A stretch of DNA of 59,304 bases from contig DATNPH010000092.1 in NCBI GenBank assembly GCA_036703315.1, forward strand, positions 1-59,304. The letters run 5' to 3'. Below are positions 51,409-59,304 of the stretch, piece by piece; positions within the stretch are counted from its first letter, which is position 1; each line of letters begins with the position of its first letter. Source of the stretch: DATNPH01 sp036703315. GTDB lineage: Bacteria > Cyanobacteriota > Cyanobacteriia > Cyanobacteriales > Coleofasciculaceae. The notes under the pieces are model-generated. The model was not told the DNA's origin, did no database searches, and worked only from the letters and a program-made list of their open reading frames with translations. The position numbers were made by a program, and so were the translations under genes.

Positions 51409-53568
51409 CTAGGGTTTTGTTGAGGCAGATTGATTCGATTCGTTAGGATTTTTGTCTTCTTGTTTCTTTTGTCCCGAATTTAGCTGGTTCTGCGCTCGAT
51501 TGCGGGCATCTATGGCTTCTCGATAATCTGACTTGTATTGAACCGCTTTGTCATAAGATTCAATGGCTTCTTTATAACGCTTTAAGTTAACGAGGGAATT
51601 GCCACGGCTGTACCAAGCTTCATAGTGGTCAGATTTGATTTCAACGGCTCGGTTATAGGTAGCGATCGCGTCTTGGTAGCGTTTCAACTTATAGAAGGCA
51701 TTACCCAGGTTGTACCAGGCTTGGTAATAATTTGGCTGTAATCTAACCACCTTATTGTAGGAGCTAACAGCGTCTTCATAGCGTTGCAATTGATGAAGTG
51801 CCCAGCCGCGACCATACCAAGATTCATAGCCATCAGGATTGAATTTTACGGCTTTGTCAAAAGATTCAATAGCTTCTTTGTATTGCCGCAAGTTATTCTG
51901 TGCATTACCCCGGCTATACCAGGCTTGATATAAGTTTGGCTGAAATTGAACAGCTTTTTCATAAGATTCCACGGCGTCTTGATAGCGATTTAAATTAATT
52001 AGGGCATTGCCTCGCTGATACCAAGCTTCAGAGGAATCTGGTTTATATTCAACGGCTTTATCGTAAGATTTAACGGCTTCTTCATACTGACGCAAGTGAT
52101 GCAGGGCTAAGCCTCGCTTGTACCAGGTTGGGGAGTAGTTGGGTTGAAGTTTAACGGCTTTGTCAAACGAGGCGATCGCTTCTGAATAGTTCTGTAACTT
52201 AATTTGTACATTGCCTAGACCATTCAAGGATTCCAAATGATTCGGCTGAATTTTGAGGGCGGTATTAAAGGAATTAATCGCTTCTTCGTATCGCTGTGAG
52301 CGATCAAGTGCATTGCTGCGACCAATCCAGGCTTCCAAATAGTTCGGTTGGATTTGAATGGCTTTATCGTAGGCATTAAGGGCGTCTTTGTAGTGCTTCA
52401 ACTCTAAGAGACTATTTCCTTTACCGTTCCAAGCTTCGGCATATTCTGGTCTAAGTTCAACGGCTCGATTATAAGAATCAAGCGCATCTTGATACCGCTT
52501 CAACACTAGGAGAGTTTCAGCCCGATTATATAAATCAGTTGCATTTGTAGACTTAATAACGTTAACTATTAAAACCGTTGCTGCAATTCCTAAGCCCAAG
52601 ATACCGATTGAGATTAAAAGTTTACGCAGCGTTGGCAGAGATAGTTTAGGTTTAGCAATAAAAGATTTTAGTGACGAACCAATAGATAAGGCGACCGTAG
52701 GGCTAGGGGATTGGGTTAATTCTTGCAGTGCTTGTAAAGCTGAAGTTGCAGACTGGTAGCGTTCCCGGAAGTCGTAGCGCACCATCTTATCTAATACTTT
52801 GGCAAACTCAGGACTGACAGATACCTGGTCATGCCAGCTAATTTCATCTGTATCGGGGTTGGTTGGCAATTGCTCAGGGCTTAAGCCAGTAAGGGCTTGA
52901 ATTCCCACTATTCCTACAGCATAGATATCACTGCTTAATCTAGGATTACCGTTAGCTTGTTCACTGGGACGATAGCCAGGAGTGCCAATCGCGATCGTGA
53001 AGTTTGTCTTCCCACCCTTGATTACCTGAGTGCTGACTTGTTTAACAGCACCAAAGTCGATCAAAACCAACTTACCATCCTGCTTACGCCTGATTAAATT
53101 TCGCGGATTGATATCGCGGTGAATGACGTTGTGCTGATGAACAAACTCTAAGATTTCCAGAATATCCCGTAACAGGGAAATGACCTGATCTTCACGTAAA
53201 CAGCCCCCCTTAGCCCCCCCTTGGTAAGGAGGGGTTGGGGAGGTAAGTTCTTTGCTTAAGTCATTCCCTTCAATTAGTTCCTGCACTAGATAAAATTCTT
53301 GATTCTCTTCAAAGTAAGCAAAAAGTCGGGGAATTTGATCGTGACTTCCTAATTGATAGAGAACTTGTGCTTCAGTCTCAAACAGCCGTCTTGCCGTCTC
53401 TAGGTTTGCTGGATCAGTAGCTTGCGGCTTTAGTTGCTTAACAACACATTGGTGATTACCTGGAAGGTGGTGATCTTGTGCCACAAATGTCGCCCCAAAT
53501 CCACCTCGTCCCAGTTGAGTGATGATTTTGTAACGTCCGCCGAGTGTTTGTCCTAGAGCCAAGTTCAT
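51409..53568 (-). CDS. Ser/Thr protein kinase with C-terminal TPR repeats
   Basis: 719 residues. Kinase domain at about 13-290: glycine loop LGRGGFGATF, K44 (VVKQLKP), HRDINPRNLI, LIDFGAVKQV and GTPGYRPSEQ. A membrane helix lies at about 318-340. About ten 34-residue TPR units follow (YNRAVELRPEYAEAWNGKGN and similar), so the sensor part is outside the membrane. A 14-residue segment SPTPPYQGGAKGGC in the kinase N/C-lobe linker is a translated dispersed repeat. Such kinases are common in cyanobacteria and usually of unknown target. larA lies directly downstream. Confidence 0.94.
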   Translation of the reverse strand: MNLALGQTLGGRYKIITQLGRGGFGATFVAQDHHLPGNHQCVVKQLKPQATDPANLETARRLFETEAQVLYQLGSHDQIPRLFAYFEENQEFYLVQELIEGNDLSKELTSPTPPYQGGAKGGCLREDQVISLLRDILEILEFVHQHNVIHRDINPRNLIRRKQDGKLVLIDFGAVKQVSTQVIKGGKTNFTIAIGTPGYRPSEQANGNPRLSSDIYAVGIVGIQALTGLSPEQLPTNPDTDEISWHDQVSVSPEFAKVLDKMVRYDFRERYQSATSALQALQELTQSPSPTVALSIGSSLKSFIAKPKLSLPTLRKLLISIGILGLGIAATVLIVNVIKSTNATDLYNRAETLLVLKRYQDALDSYNRAVELRPEYAEAWNGKGNSLLELKHYKDALNAYDKAIQIQPNYLEAWIGRSNALDRSQRYEEAINSFNTALKIQPNHLESLNGLGNVQIKLQNYSEAIASFDKAVKLQPNYSPTWYKRGLALHHLRQYEEAVKSYDKAVEYKPDSSEAWYQRGNALINLNRYQDAVESYEKAVQFQPNLYQAWYSRGNAQNNLRQYKEAIESFDKAVKFNPDGYESWYGRGWALHQLQRYEDAVSSYNKVVRLQPNYYQAWYNLGNAFYKLKRYQDAIATYNRAVEIKSDHYEAWYSRGNSLVNLKRYKEAIESYDKAVQYKSDYREAIDARNRAQNQLNSGQKKQEDKNPNESNQSASTKP
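53201..53244 (-). repeat. dispersed repeat inserted in frame in the kinase domain
   Basis: The coding strand reads ACCTCCCCAACCCCTCCTTA then CCAAGGGGGG and CTAAGGGGGG. This is the well-known form of a repeat found between genes in many cyanobacteria. It lies between EGNDLSKEL and LREDQVISLL, where kinases normally have a short loop. A diverged copy is in mutS (37041). Confidence 0.8.
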
Positions 53569-53761
53569 GCGGTTTTACCGAAGAAATGCATACATCGCAG
53601 CGACGACTACTTGATTTTTGCACAGAACTTAGGGAGAACCCGGATACCAGTACAAACCCAAGTTGTAAGTTACTTGCTTATGGAACAAGGGAAAAGTTTA
53701 CTGAGTAGCTGTCAACTATTATTTCCAGTAAATAACAGCTGACAGCTGACAAAGGTTATGT

Positions 53762-54226
53762 CTAAGGTGTACCAGTGGAGGGGGTTGCAGAGTCTGCCTC
53801 AGCAGGTGAGGAAAATCTTTGTGAAATCCAGTTGGTCACAATATGAGATAACAATCCCATTGGTCCAGCAAATAAACATAAAGCAAGCGAGTGAACTGTC
53901 CAGACACCAGTACGTTGTCCTTCCCAGTAAATCCAACGCCCAACAAACAAATCCATCACCAAGAAATGAATCCATCCAGTCGCCGCGGCTTTTTCATCAG
54001 CAAAAAATCGGGCAATGTCGGCTAACTGAGGATTAGACAAAGCAGCGGCAGATTCTGGTGTAATGCTGCTAATGAACAAATAGATGTATAAACCTGCTAG
54101 AGCAACAAAGGGAAGATAAGATTCCATCACCTTGCGGGTAACACCCCAGTTTGGTAGCAAAATCATCAGCGCCCAAAAGGGCAAAACGAAGAGATTGGCG
54201 ATGTTGAATAGTTGAGCGATCGTCAT
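53762..54226 (-). CDS. ABA4-like membrane protein (DUF4281)
   Basis: 154 residues from the ATG at 54226 (MTIAQLFNIANLFVLPFWAL). Four membrane helices. Family landmarks are LPNWGVTRKVMES, FADEKAAATGWIHFLVMDLF and VGRWIYWEGQR, then AGPMGLLSHIV. Plant ABA4 is needed for neoxanthin synthesis; cyanobacterial members have no proven role, though one in carotenoids has been proposed. The 18 residues upstream of this start are not family-like. A TGACAGCTGACA-type short repeat precedes the stop codon. Confidence 0.88.
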   Translation of the reverse strand: MTIAQLFNIANLFVLPFWALMILLPNWGVTRKVMESYLPFVALAGLYIYLFISSITPESAAALSNPQLADIARFFADEKAAATGWIHFLVMDLFVGRWIYWEGQRTGVWTVHSLALCLFAGPMGLLSHIVTNWISQRFSSPAEADSATPSTGTP

Positions 54227-54322
54227 AGAAAGAGAATATGGCAGTTTCAGCGTGACTACTCGTGATTCTATCGAAGTCAAACAGTAGAATCTGATTGAGT
54301 ATCGTCAACATCAAACTGTTCA

Positions 54323-54619
54323 ATGCCAAATCCATCAGCACCACAGGAGCAAATCCGCGCCCATGTTTTCGTTTCTGGCAGCGTTCAAGGCGTTGGCTAT
54401 CGCTACTCTACTGGGCGTCAGGCTCAACGGTTAGGTGTCAATGGTTGGGTGCGGAATCTCCCAGATGGTCGTGTGGAAGCTGTCTTTGAAGCGAGTAGAA
54501 AGACGGTTGAGGAGATGATTCGCTGGTGTTACAAAGGACCAACCTCTGCTGTGGTTAAAGATGTGGCGGTGGAGTACGAAGAACCAGAAGGGTTGCGGGG
54601 ATTTGAAACCAGGCGTTGA
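54323..54619 (+). CDS. acyP: acylphosphatase
   Basis: 98 residues. Both catalytic motifs are intact: SGSVQGVGYR (phosphate loop and catalytic Arg) and GWVRNLPDGRVEAVF (catalytic Asn). It hydrolyses acyl phosphates such as carbamoyl or acetyl phosphate. The gene is divergent from the ABA4-like gene with a gap of 96 bp. Confidence 0.95.
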   Translation: MPNPSAPQEQIRAHVFVSGSVQGVGYRYSTGRQAQRLGVNGWVRNLPDGRVEAVFEASRKTVEEMIRWCYKGPTSAVVKDVAVEYEEPEGLRGFETRR

Positions 54620-55689
54620 GAGCATTTGCTACGGTGGTTGTTTTTCGGGAGCGATCGCTCTTGTCCAGAGACAGGGGAAAAAGTAACTGGGATGATGATG
54701 AACTACCCAATCCTCACTTGAGAACATGCACGATATCGGTTCAAAAACCTGATTGCTGTGCCGATCACTGTTCAGAGGCGATCGCGTTAGCTCAACTGAT
54801 AAAGATTCATCATCCGCAACATTCCCGTTTCTCCCAATTTTTAAAACTGGGATAGCCCCTTGCCACTCTCCCCGTAGCAGCGATCGCCCTATCAATCTAT
54901 CTACTTAGAAATTAGAAAGTAGAAACCATATCCTTGTTAACCACAAACACAACTGTCCTCTCAATTTTGCGACTAGGACTTACGTATTGACAGAAGCTTG
55001 ATGGTGTGGATAAAGCCCTACCTGTTTTTTAGGTGTTCCAGTATGAAGTCACGAGCCACCTGAAGGGACAAATTCCTTTGCACTTCATACTAATTTTCAA
55101 TTAACTGTTCAGTTCGCATTAACTCTAGTTGCGTAAAAGCACAAATGGCACTAAAAAAGTGAGTCTTGTTTTGATAAAAATTATTTTAAATCTTTGGCAT
55201 CCGTCTATAGGAAGATGTATAGTACAAAGCTAAAGTTCTTTTTTGGAGAAGCAAAACCAAAAGTTAAAGTTTTGCAAATAGTTCTGTGAGCTACTGACTT
55301 AACTAAAAGAGGACTTACACATTTGTCCCCATCAGGTAGGAGACTTTAGTTTTGTTTCTTAGGCTTGGGTGAACTAAGAGATATACAGGTTTTGGGTGCA
55401 TAGGTTAAGTGAAAGTTGCCTTTTAAGGCGTAACTTTCCTCTTTTACTGTCCAATTAATTTCCAAGAAAGGTTGAAGATTTTGTGTCAACCTTTCACAGG
55501 ATTTCTATGCCTTTTTGCCAGTAGCTCTAAAATTTTTGTCCTGATTGGGATTAGAAAATTGATTTACGACTTTTATACGACTTTCTTCTGACTTTTACCG
55601 ACTGTCAGAAGTGAGCTTTGACAGATAAAGTATGTCAACAGCCAACTAAAGCAAGCATATTTTCACAATAGAAGTGCTAGGGGACAAAG
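54620..55689 (+). other. 1-kb leader region of the RTX gene, with several hairpins
   Basis: No gene. Inverted repeats: AGTATGAAGT/ACTTCATACT (55040-55091), GAAAGTT-x-CCTT/AAGG-x3-AACTTTC (55411-55438), GAAAGGTTGA/TCAACCTTTC (55466-55495) and CTTCTGAC/GTCAGAAG (55585-55611). Only the second is followed by a pyrimidine run (CTCTTTT), so it may end transcription. HIP1 octamers lie at 54652 and 54777. The promoter of the RTX gene was not placed. Confidence 0.55.
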
Positions 55690-58600
55690 ATGGTTAGTCT
55701 ACTCGATGTTGAACTCCTTAATGAATCTGCTCGAATTGCGTTAGATGATGGAATCTTCAATACAAAAGGTTTTTTGAAGACGATCGCATCACAAGTAGAT
55801 TTTACAGAAAAAATGGTGACCGCTTTTGGCGACAGTTTCGATGTAGCAAAAGCAGAACTCTTGCGTCAGGAATGGCTGGCGGGAGACTTTGACTCGCTTC
55901 CAGGGATTGAAATTCGTGCGGCAGCAGAGATTAACGGGGCTAATGGCGCGTTTTCTGCTGATACTAATACGATTTATTTGTCAAGGGAATATATTGAACA
56001 GAATGGGTCAGATGTGAGTGCGCTCGCCAATGTTCTTTTGGAAGAGCTCGGACACTCTGTAGATTCACAAATCAATGTATCCGATGCACCTGGGGATGAA
56101 GGAGCTATTTTTTCAGCTTTGGCTCGAGGTGTGCAGTTAGATGAAGGTACACTTCAGGCATTAAAAGGTGAAGATGATATCGCCACAGTCACTATAAATG
56201 GGCAAACTATTCAGATAGAGCAGGCAAACGGCCTCGACCTTACTCAGATAATAGACGGGCTGAAGTCTCTGGATGGGTTTCTGAGCAACCTCCAACAAAC
56301 TGTCATCGGTAGCGAGCTTTTTAAAGGCAATCTGCCGCTGCTTGGAGAGCAGATCAAAAGCGACAGCGTGACTAAATTCATTGGCGATTTGAAGGCTGAC
56401 ATTGCAATAGCTAAACATGGCCTTGAGGAGATAAATAAAAATAATCCTGCTGAATTAACAGCTAACAAAATTCAGGAAGTTCTCTCCAAGCAACTTGGCA
56501 AATATGGCCAGATCGAGCTCAGTAACCCGACGGATCAAGAGGTCAGGTTCAAATTCAAGCTAAACGACACAATTTTTAATCCTTCTATTGCCTCTAACTT
56601 GGGTTTGCAAGATCTTGGTTTTAACTTGGATTTGAATGCAAAAGCTAACCTTGATTTTAAATTAAATATTGATTTAGGTATCAATAAAAATGGCTTTTTT
56701 ATTGATACCAATACCGATCAAATTGGTCTTGAATTGAATACATCAAAGCTGCTGGATGCAAAGGGTAAACTGGGAGTTCTTCAGCTTGACGTAAAAGACA
56801 CAGGAACTCAACTTGGAAAATTTAATGTTGATCTGAGTGACCCTAATGGGGACGGAAAACTGACACTTAACGAACTTCCGTCGCTCAATTTTAATACTCT
56901 AGGAACTCCGGCTCTTAAGTTACACCTTGATACCAGCTTTAATGGCTCAAGTCAGTTTCCAAGGGTTAGTTCTGAATTTAACCTAAACTGGCCGATAGGA
57001 GGAAAGCCAACAGGTGGCTTCAATAATGTTACATTCTCATCAGGAAGTTTTTTTAGCGAGACTGTAGGTTCAGTCCTGAAAAAAGTTGAAGAAGTAACTA
57101 AACCGCTTGGAAAAATCAGTTCTACCTTAACAAAAAAAATTGACTTTCTTCATCAGCTAGGGCTGGAAGGCGTACTGGACAAGAACGGTGGTGGTTCCAA
57201 TTATGACCAACCAGATGGCAAGATTACTCTAGTAGACCTTGCTGCTTTATTTCCTAAGGAGGGTTCAACACCGGATTTAGGTTTTATATATGCTTTCGAC
57301 AATCTTAGTAAATTAGTTGATTCAGTTAGCAAGATTTCTAACAAAGAAATTACACTAGGTAGCTTTTTACTCAATGAGAATTTTGGACTGGCTTCCCATT
57401 CAGGTGCTGGCTCAGTTCCTAGCGAAATTACAAAAACCAGTGGCTTTGAGTTCCCGATTTTCAATTTTGACAACCCAAATGCAGCTTTCAATTTACTTCT
57501 AGGCAAAGATGTTGACTTTTTTACCTATACGCTACCGAAGCTGAGTCTTGACTTTGAATTCAGCCAACTCTATCCGATTATCGGACCATTAGGTGTCAGA
57601 TTCACAGGAGGTATAGGTGCAACAATCAACCCGCTTACATTTGGGTTCGATACCCAAGGATTCAAAAGCGGGAGTAACTTAGAAGAAATCCTTACTAAGA
57701 GCCTATACGTGCGTGACAACGCGGGTAGAGAGGTTGAGCTTAATGGCAAAATCGAAGGCTCCGGTGAAGTTAACGTTGCAGTCGCTAGTGCTGGGGTAGG
57801 AGGAGGAATCCAAGCAGCCGTTGGCTTCGATCTCAATCGCGGCAATAATGGTAGCAAAGTCTACGTGAACACCTTCAAACATCTCTCCGACGTATTCAGT
57901 ATGTCTGGAGAAATCACGGCTGGTCTATACGCATACTTCAAAGTTGGATATGACTGGTTCTCGTACACCAAACGCTGGGACAGCCCCAAAGTGACCCTGC
58001 TAACTTTCTCCGAAGACGATTCCAATCAGGGAGATAACCCGAAACTTGCAACAACGACAGACCACACATTGGAACTTTACATAGGACCAGATGCAAGTAA
58101 ACGGGGACTTGACAATAAAGTTGATGGGGATGAACTATTTACCCTCTCTAATTCAAAAGTAACCACTTCTCTGTTGAATGTCTTTTTCATCGATTTGATT
58201 ACGATTTGCAGAGGTCTCTCTAATTCAAAAGAAACCACTTCTCTGTTGAATACCTATGGTAAGTATCAAGTTAATGTTTCTGCTTTTGGCATCACAGAAA
58301 CGCATCTCGCTGACAAGGTCAAAGCCAACGGTGGGGAGGGAAATGATGTAATTAAGCTCAGCGAACTCAAATCTGACAATAACGGTAATGTCATTGGGCT
58401 TGAAAATAGTATTGATTTACCAGCAGAGCTTGATGGTGGTAAGGGTGACGATTTGCTAATTGGCGGTAGCGGTAATGATTACCTCAGGGGTAGTAGTGGC
58501 TGGGACAGACTCTATGGCGGTAACGGCAGCGATACCCTGTCTGGTGGCACTGATGATGACTGGCTCATTGGCGGAGCGGGTGCTGATATCCTCAATGGCG

Positions 58601-59304
58601 AGGAAGGTTTTGATGTTGCCAGCTATGAGACTGCCACGACTGGTGTTCTGATCAATCTAACCACGGGTGAGGCGACGGGCGATGCAACGGGAGATGTATT
58701 CCAGTCGATTGAACAACTGGCTGGATCTTCTTATGGAGACACACTAATAGGTAGTCCCCAGAATGATGTCATCTATGGTCTGGGCGGTAACGATTACATC
58801 AACGGTGAAGATGGACAGGACATCCTCTTGGGGGGAGCAGGCAATGACACTCTGATGAGTGGTGCTGGGGATAATCTAGTCTATGGGGATGCAGGAGACG
58901 ATAGCCTGATTGGTGGAGCAGGCAATGACACTATTGAGGGGGGAACGGATAATGACACCATCAATGCAGCAGAAGGCAACGATAGCATTGATGGCGGTGC
59001 CGGAAGTGACATCATCAATGGTGAAGATGGAGACGACAGCATCAATTCAGGTGCGGGTTACGACACAATAGATGGTGGCAGTGGTATAGACAAACTGGTA
59101 GTAGATTACTCCTCAGCCACGAGCGGCATTTACTGGAACTTTTATGACTCCTATGGTCGCAGTAGTGGATATGTGAACGGTTATGGAGTCGGTCAGGTTA
59201 CTTTCTACAACATCGAGCAGTTCCAGATCACGGGAGGTGCCTATGATGACAGGCTTTATGGTGCGGCTCTTGACGACACCCTCAACGGCGGTGCTGGCAA
59301 TGAC
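55690..59304 (+). CDS. RTX-type calcium-binding repeat protein, 3' end beyond the window
   Basis: 1205 residues are visible from the ATG at 55690 (AGGGG upstream) and the frame is still open at the edge. Residues 1-175 contain DTNTIYLSREY followed by ANVLLEELGHSVDSQIN, a zincin-like helix with EExxH, then GDEGAIFSALARGVQLDEGT. A long beta-rich middle part (about 175-870) follows, with calcium-binding loops DPNGDGKLTLNE and YDQPDGKIT. From about 890 onward come RTX nonapeptides GGxGxDxLx (GGKGDDLLIGGSGNDYL, GGAGNDTLMSGAGD, GGAGNDTIEGG). There is no N-terminal signal peptide, which fits type I secretion by a C-terminal signal outside the window. Role unknown: S-layer, adhesion or protease. Confidence 0.92.
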   Translation, partial: MVSLLDVELLNESARIALDDGIFNTKGFLKTIASQVDFTEKMVTAFGDSFDVAKAELLRQEWLAGDFDSLPGIEIRAAAEINGANGAFSADTNTIYLSREYIEQNGSDVSALANVLLEELGHSVDSQINVSDAPGDEGAIFSALARGVQLDEGTLQALKGEDDIATVTINGQTIQIEQANGLDLTQIIDGLKSLDGFLSNLQQTVIGSELFKGNLPLLGEQIKSDSVTKFIGDLKADIAIAKHGLEEINKNNPAELTANKIQEVLSKQLGKYGQIELSNPTDQEVRFKFKLNDTIFNPSIASNLGLQDLGFNLDLNAKANLDFKLNIDLGINKNGFFIDTNTDQIGLELNTSKLLDAKGKLGVLQLDVKDTGTQLGKFNVDLSDPNGDGKLTLNELPSLNFNTLGTPALKLHLDTSFNGSSQFPRVSSEFNLNWPIGGKPTGGFNNVTFSSGSFFSETVGSVLKKVEEVTKPLGKISSTLTKKIDFLHQLGLEGVLDKNGGGSNYDQPDGKITLVDLAALFPKEGSTPDLGFIYAFDNLSKLVDSVSKISNKEITLGSFLLNENFGLASHSGAGSVPSEITKTSGFEFPIFNFDNPNAAFNLLLGKDVDFFTYTLPKLSLDFEFSQLYPIIGPLGVRFTGGIGATINPLTFGFDTQGFKSGSNLEEILTKSLYVRDNAGREVELNGKIEGSGEVNVAVASAGVGGGIQAAVGFDLNRGNNGSKVYVNTFKHLSDVFSMSGEITAGLYAYFKVGYDWFSYTKRWDSPKVTLLTFSEDDSNQGDNPKLATTTDHTLELYIGPDASKRGLDNKVDGDELFTLSNSKVTTSLLNVFFIDLITICRGLSNSKETTSLLNTYGKYQVNVSAFGITETHLADKVKANGGEGNDVIKLSELKSDNNGNVIGLENSIDLPAELDGGKGDDLLIGGSGNDYLRGSSGWDRLYGGNGSDTLSGGTDDDWLIGGAGADILNGEEGFDVASYETATTGVLINLTTGEATGDATGDVFQSIEQLAGSSYGDTLIGSPQNDVIYGLGGNDYINGEDGQDILLGGAGNDTLMSGAGDNLVYGDAGDDSLIGGAGNDTIEGGTDNDTINAAEGNDSIDGGAGSDIINGEDGDDSINSGAGYDTIDGGSGIDKLVVDYSSATSGIYWNFYDSYGRSSGYVNGYGVGQVTFYNIEQFQITGGAYDDRLYGAALDDTLNGGAGND
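58144..58251 (+). repeat. 72-bp in-frame tandem duplication in the RTX gene
   Basis: CTCTCTAATTCAAAAG followed by CCACTTCTCTGTTGAAT occurs at 58144-58179 and again at 58216-58251 with one base changed. The offset is 72 bp, so 24 codons are added in frame (LSNSK-x-TTSLLN twice, with FFIDLITICRG between). The intervening hydrophobic stretch is unlike the rest of the protein. Confidence 0.85.

Noticed and set aside
54616..54855. 79-codon frame after acylphosphatase
   Set aside because: It crosses two HIP1 sites with no domain and no ribosome site.
1..59304. tRNA, rRNA or tmRNA genes
   Set aside because: No GGTTCRAATCC-type T-loop with a matching acceptor stem was found by eye on either strand; a covariance-model scan would settle this.

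Overview
The window looks like chromosomal DNA of a cyanobacterium, probably a large-genome, repeat-rich (filamentous or Chroococcidiopsis-like) species. The basis is the dense scatter of the HIP1 octamer GCGATCGC, genes restricted to or typical of oxygenic phototrophs (gun4, ycf54, ftrC, ictB, crtE, a glutamine-synthetase inactivating factor) and many short palindromic or tandem repeats. No rRNA, tRNA, CRISPR array or intact insertion sequence was seen by eye. The last gene runs off the right edge and the first lacks its 5' end.

Layout. 0-7 kb: GH19-type lysozyme/chitinase (partial), HNH endonuclease, pentapeptide-repeat protein, DUF1232 membrane protein, an ExbB-ExbD pair whose ExbD has a long Pro-rich tail, and a membrane-anchored endonuclease/phosphatase-fold protein. 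7-16.6 kb: a signalling block made of a three-gene minus-strand operon (ethylene-receptor-type histidine kinase, Rcp1-like regulator, regulator-PAS-kinase hybrid), then typA and a PAS/GAF adenylate cyclase. 16.8-25 kb: DUF58 protein, ftrC with a DUF309 gene, the lipopolysaccharide-export genes lptA-like, lptB and lptF/G, and icd. 25.6-31 kb: a LuxR-type response regulator, a decayed heptose-1-phosphate adenylyltransferase, gun4, a kinase-like protein lacking its phospho-acceptor His, and ictB.

31-36 kb: smpB; then a compact nitrogen-control module (promoter with a perfect NtcA box, a glnA-type glutamine riboswitch and a 49-residue IF7-like glutamine-synthetase inactivating factor, below the usual size cut-off for gene calls); an EamA transporter bracketed by related palindromes; a CPBP protease; a phosphoesterase; and a hypothetical gene behind a TATAAT box fused to a LexA-type operator. 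36-46.5 kb: mutS, a tiny membrane protein, nudix and lipoprotein genes, folD-crtE-DUF212, a SPOR-like exported protein, pdxJ-ycf54. 46.6-59.3 kb: hypothetical proteins, a PAS-LuxR regulator, larA behind a Ser/Thr kinase-TPR gene, an ABA4-like protein, acylphosphatase, and a very large RTX-type calcium-binding protein with a structured 1-kb leader.

Themes: (1) nitrogen sensing packed into 300 bp at 32.03-32.33 kb; (2) an ethylene two-component operon whose sensor shares a GAF subtype with the neighbouring adenylate cyclase; (3) repeats that have entered protein-coding genes in frame (histidine kinase, mutS, Ser/Thr kinase), and short palindromes dispersed between genes.
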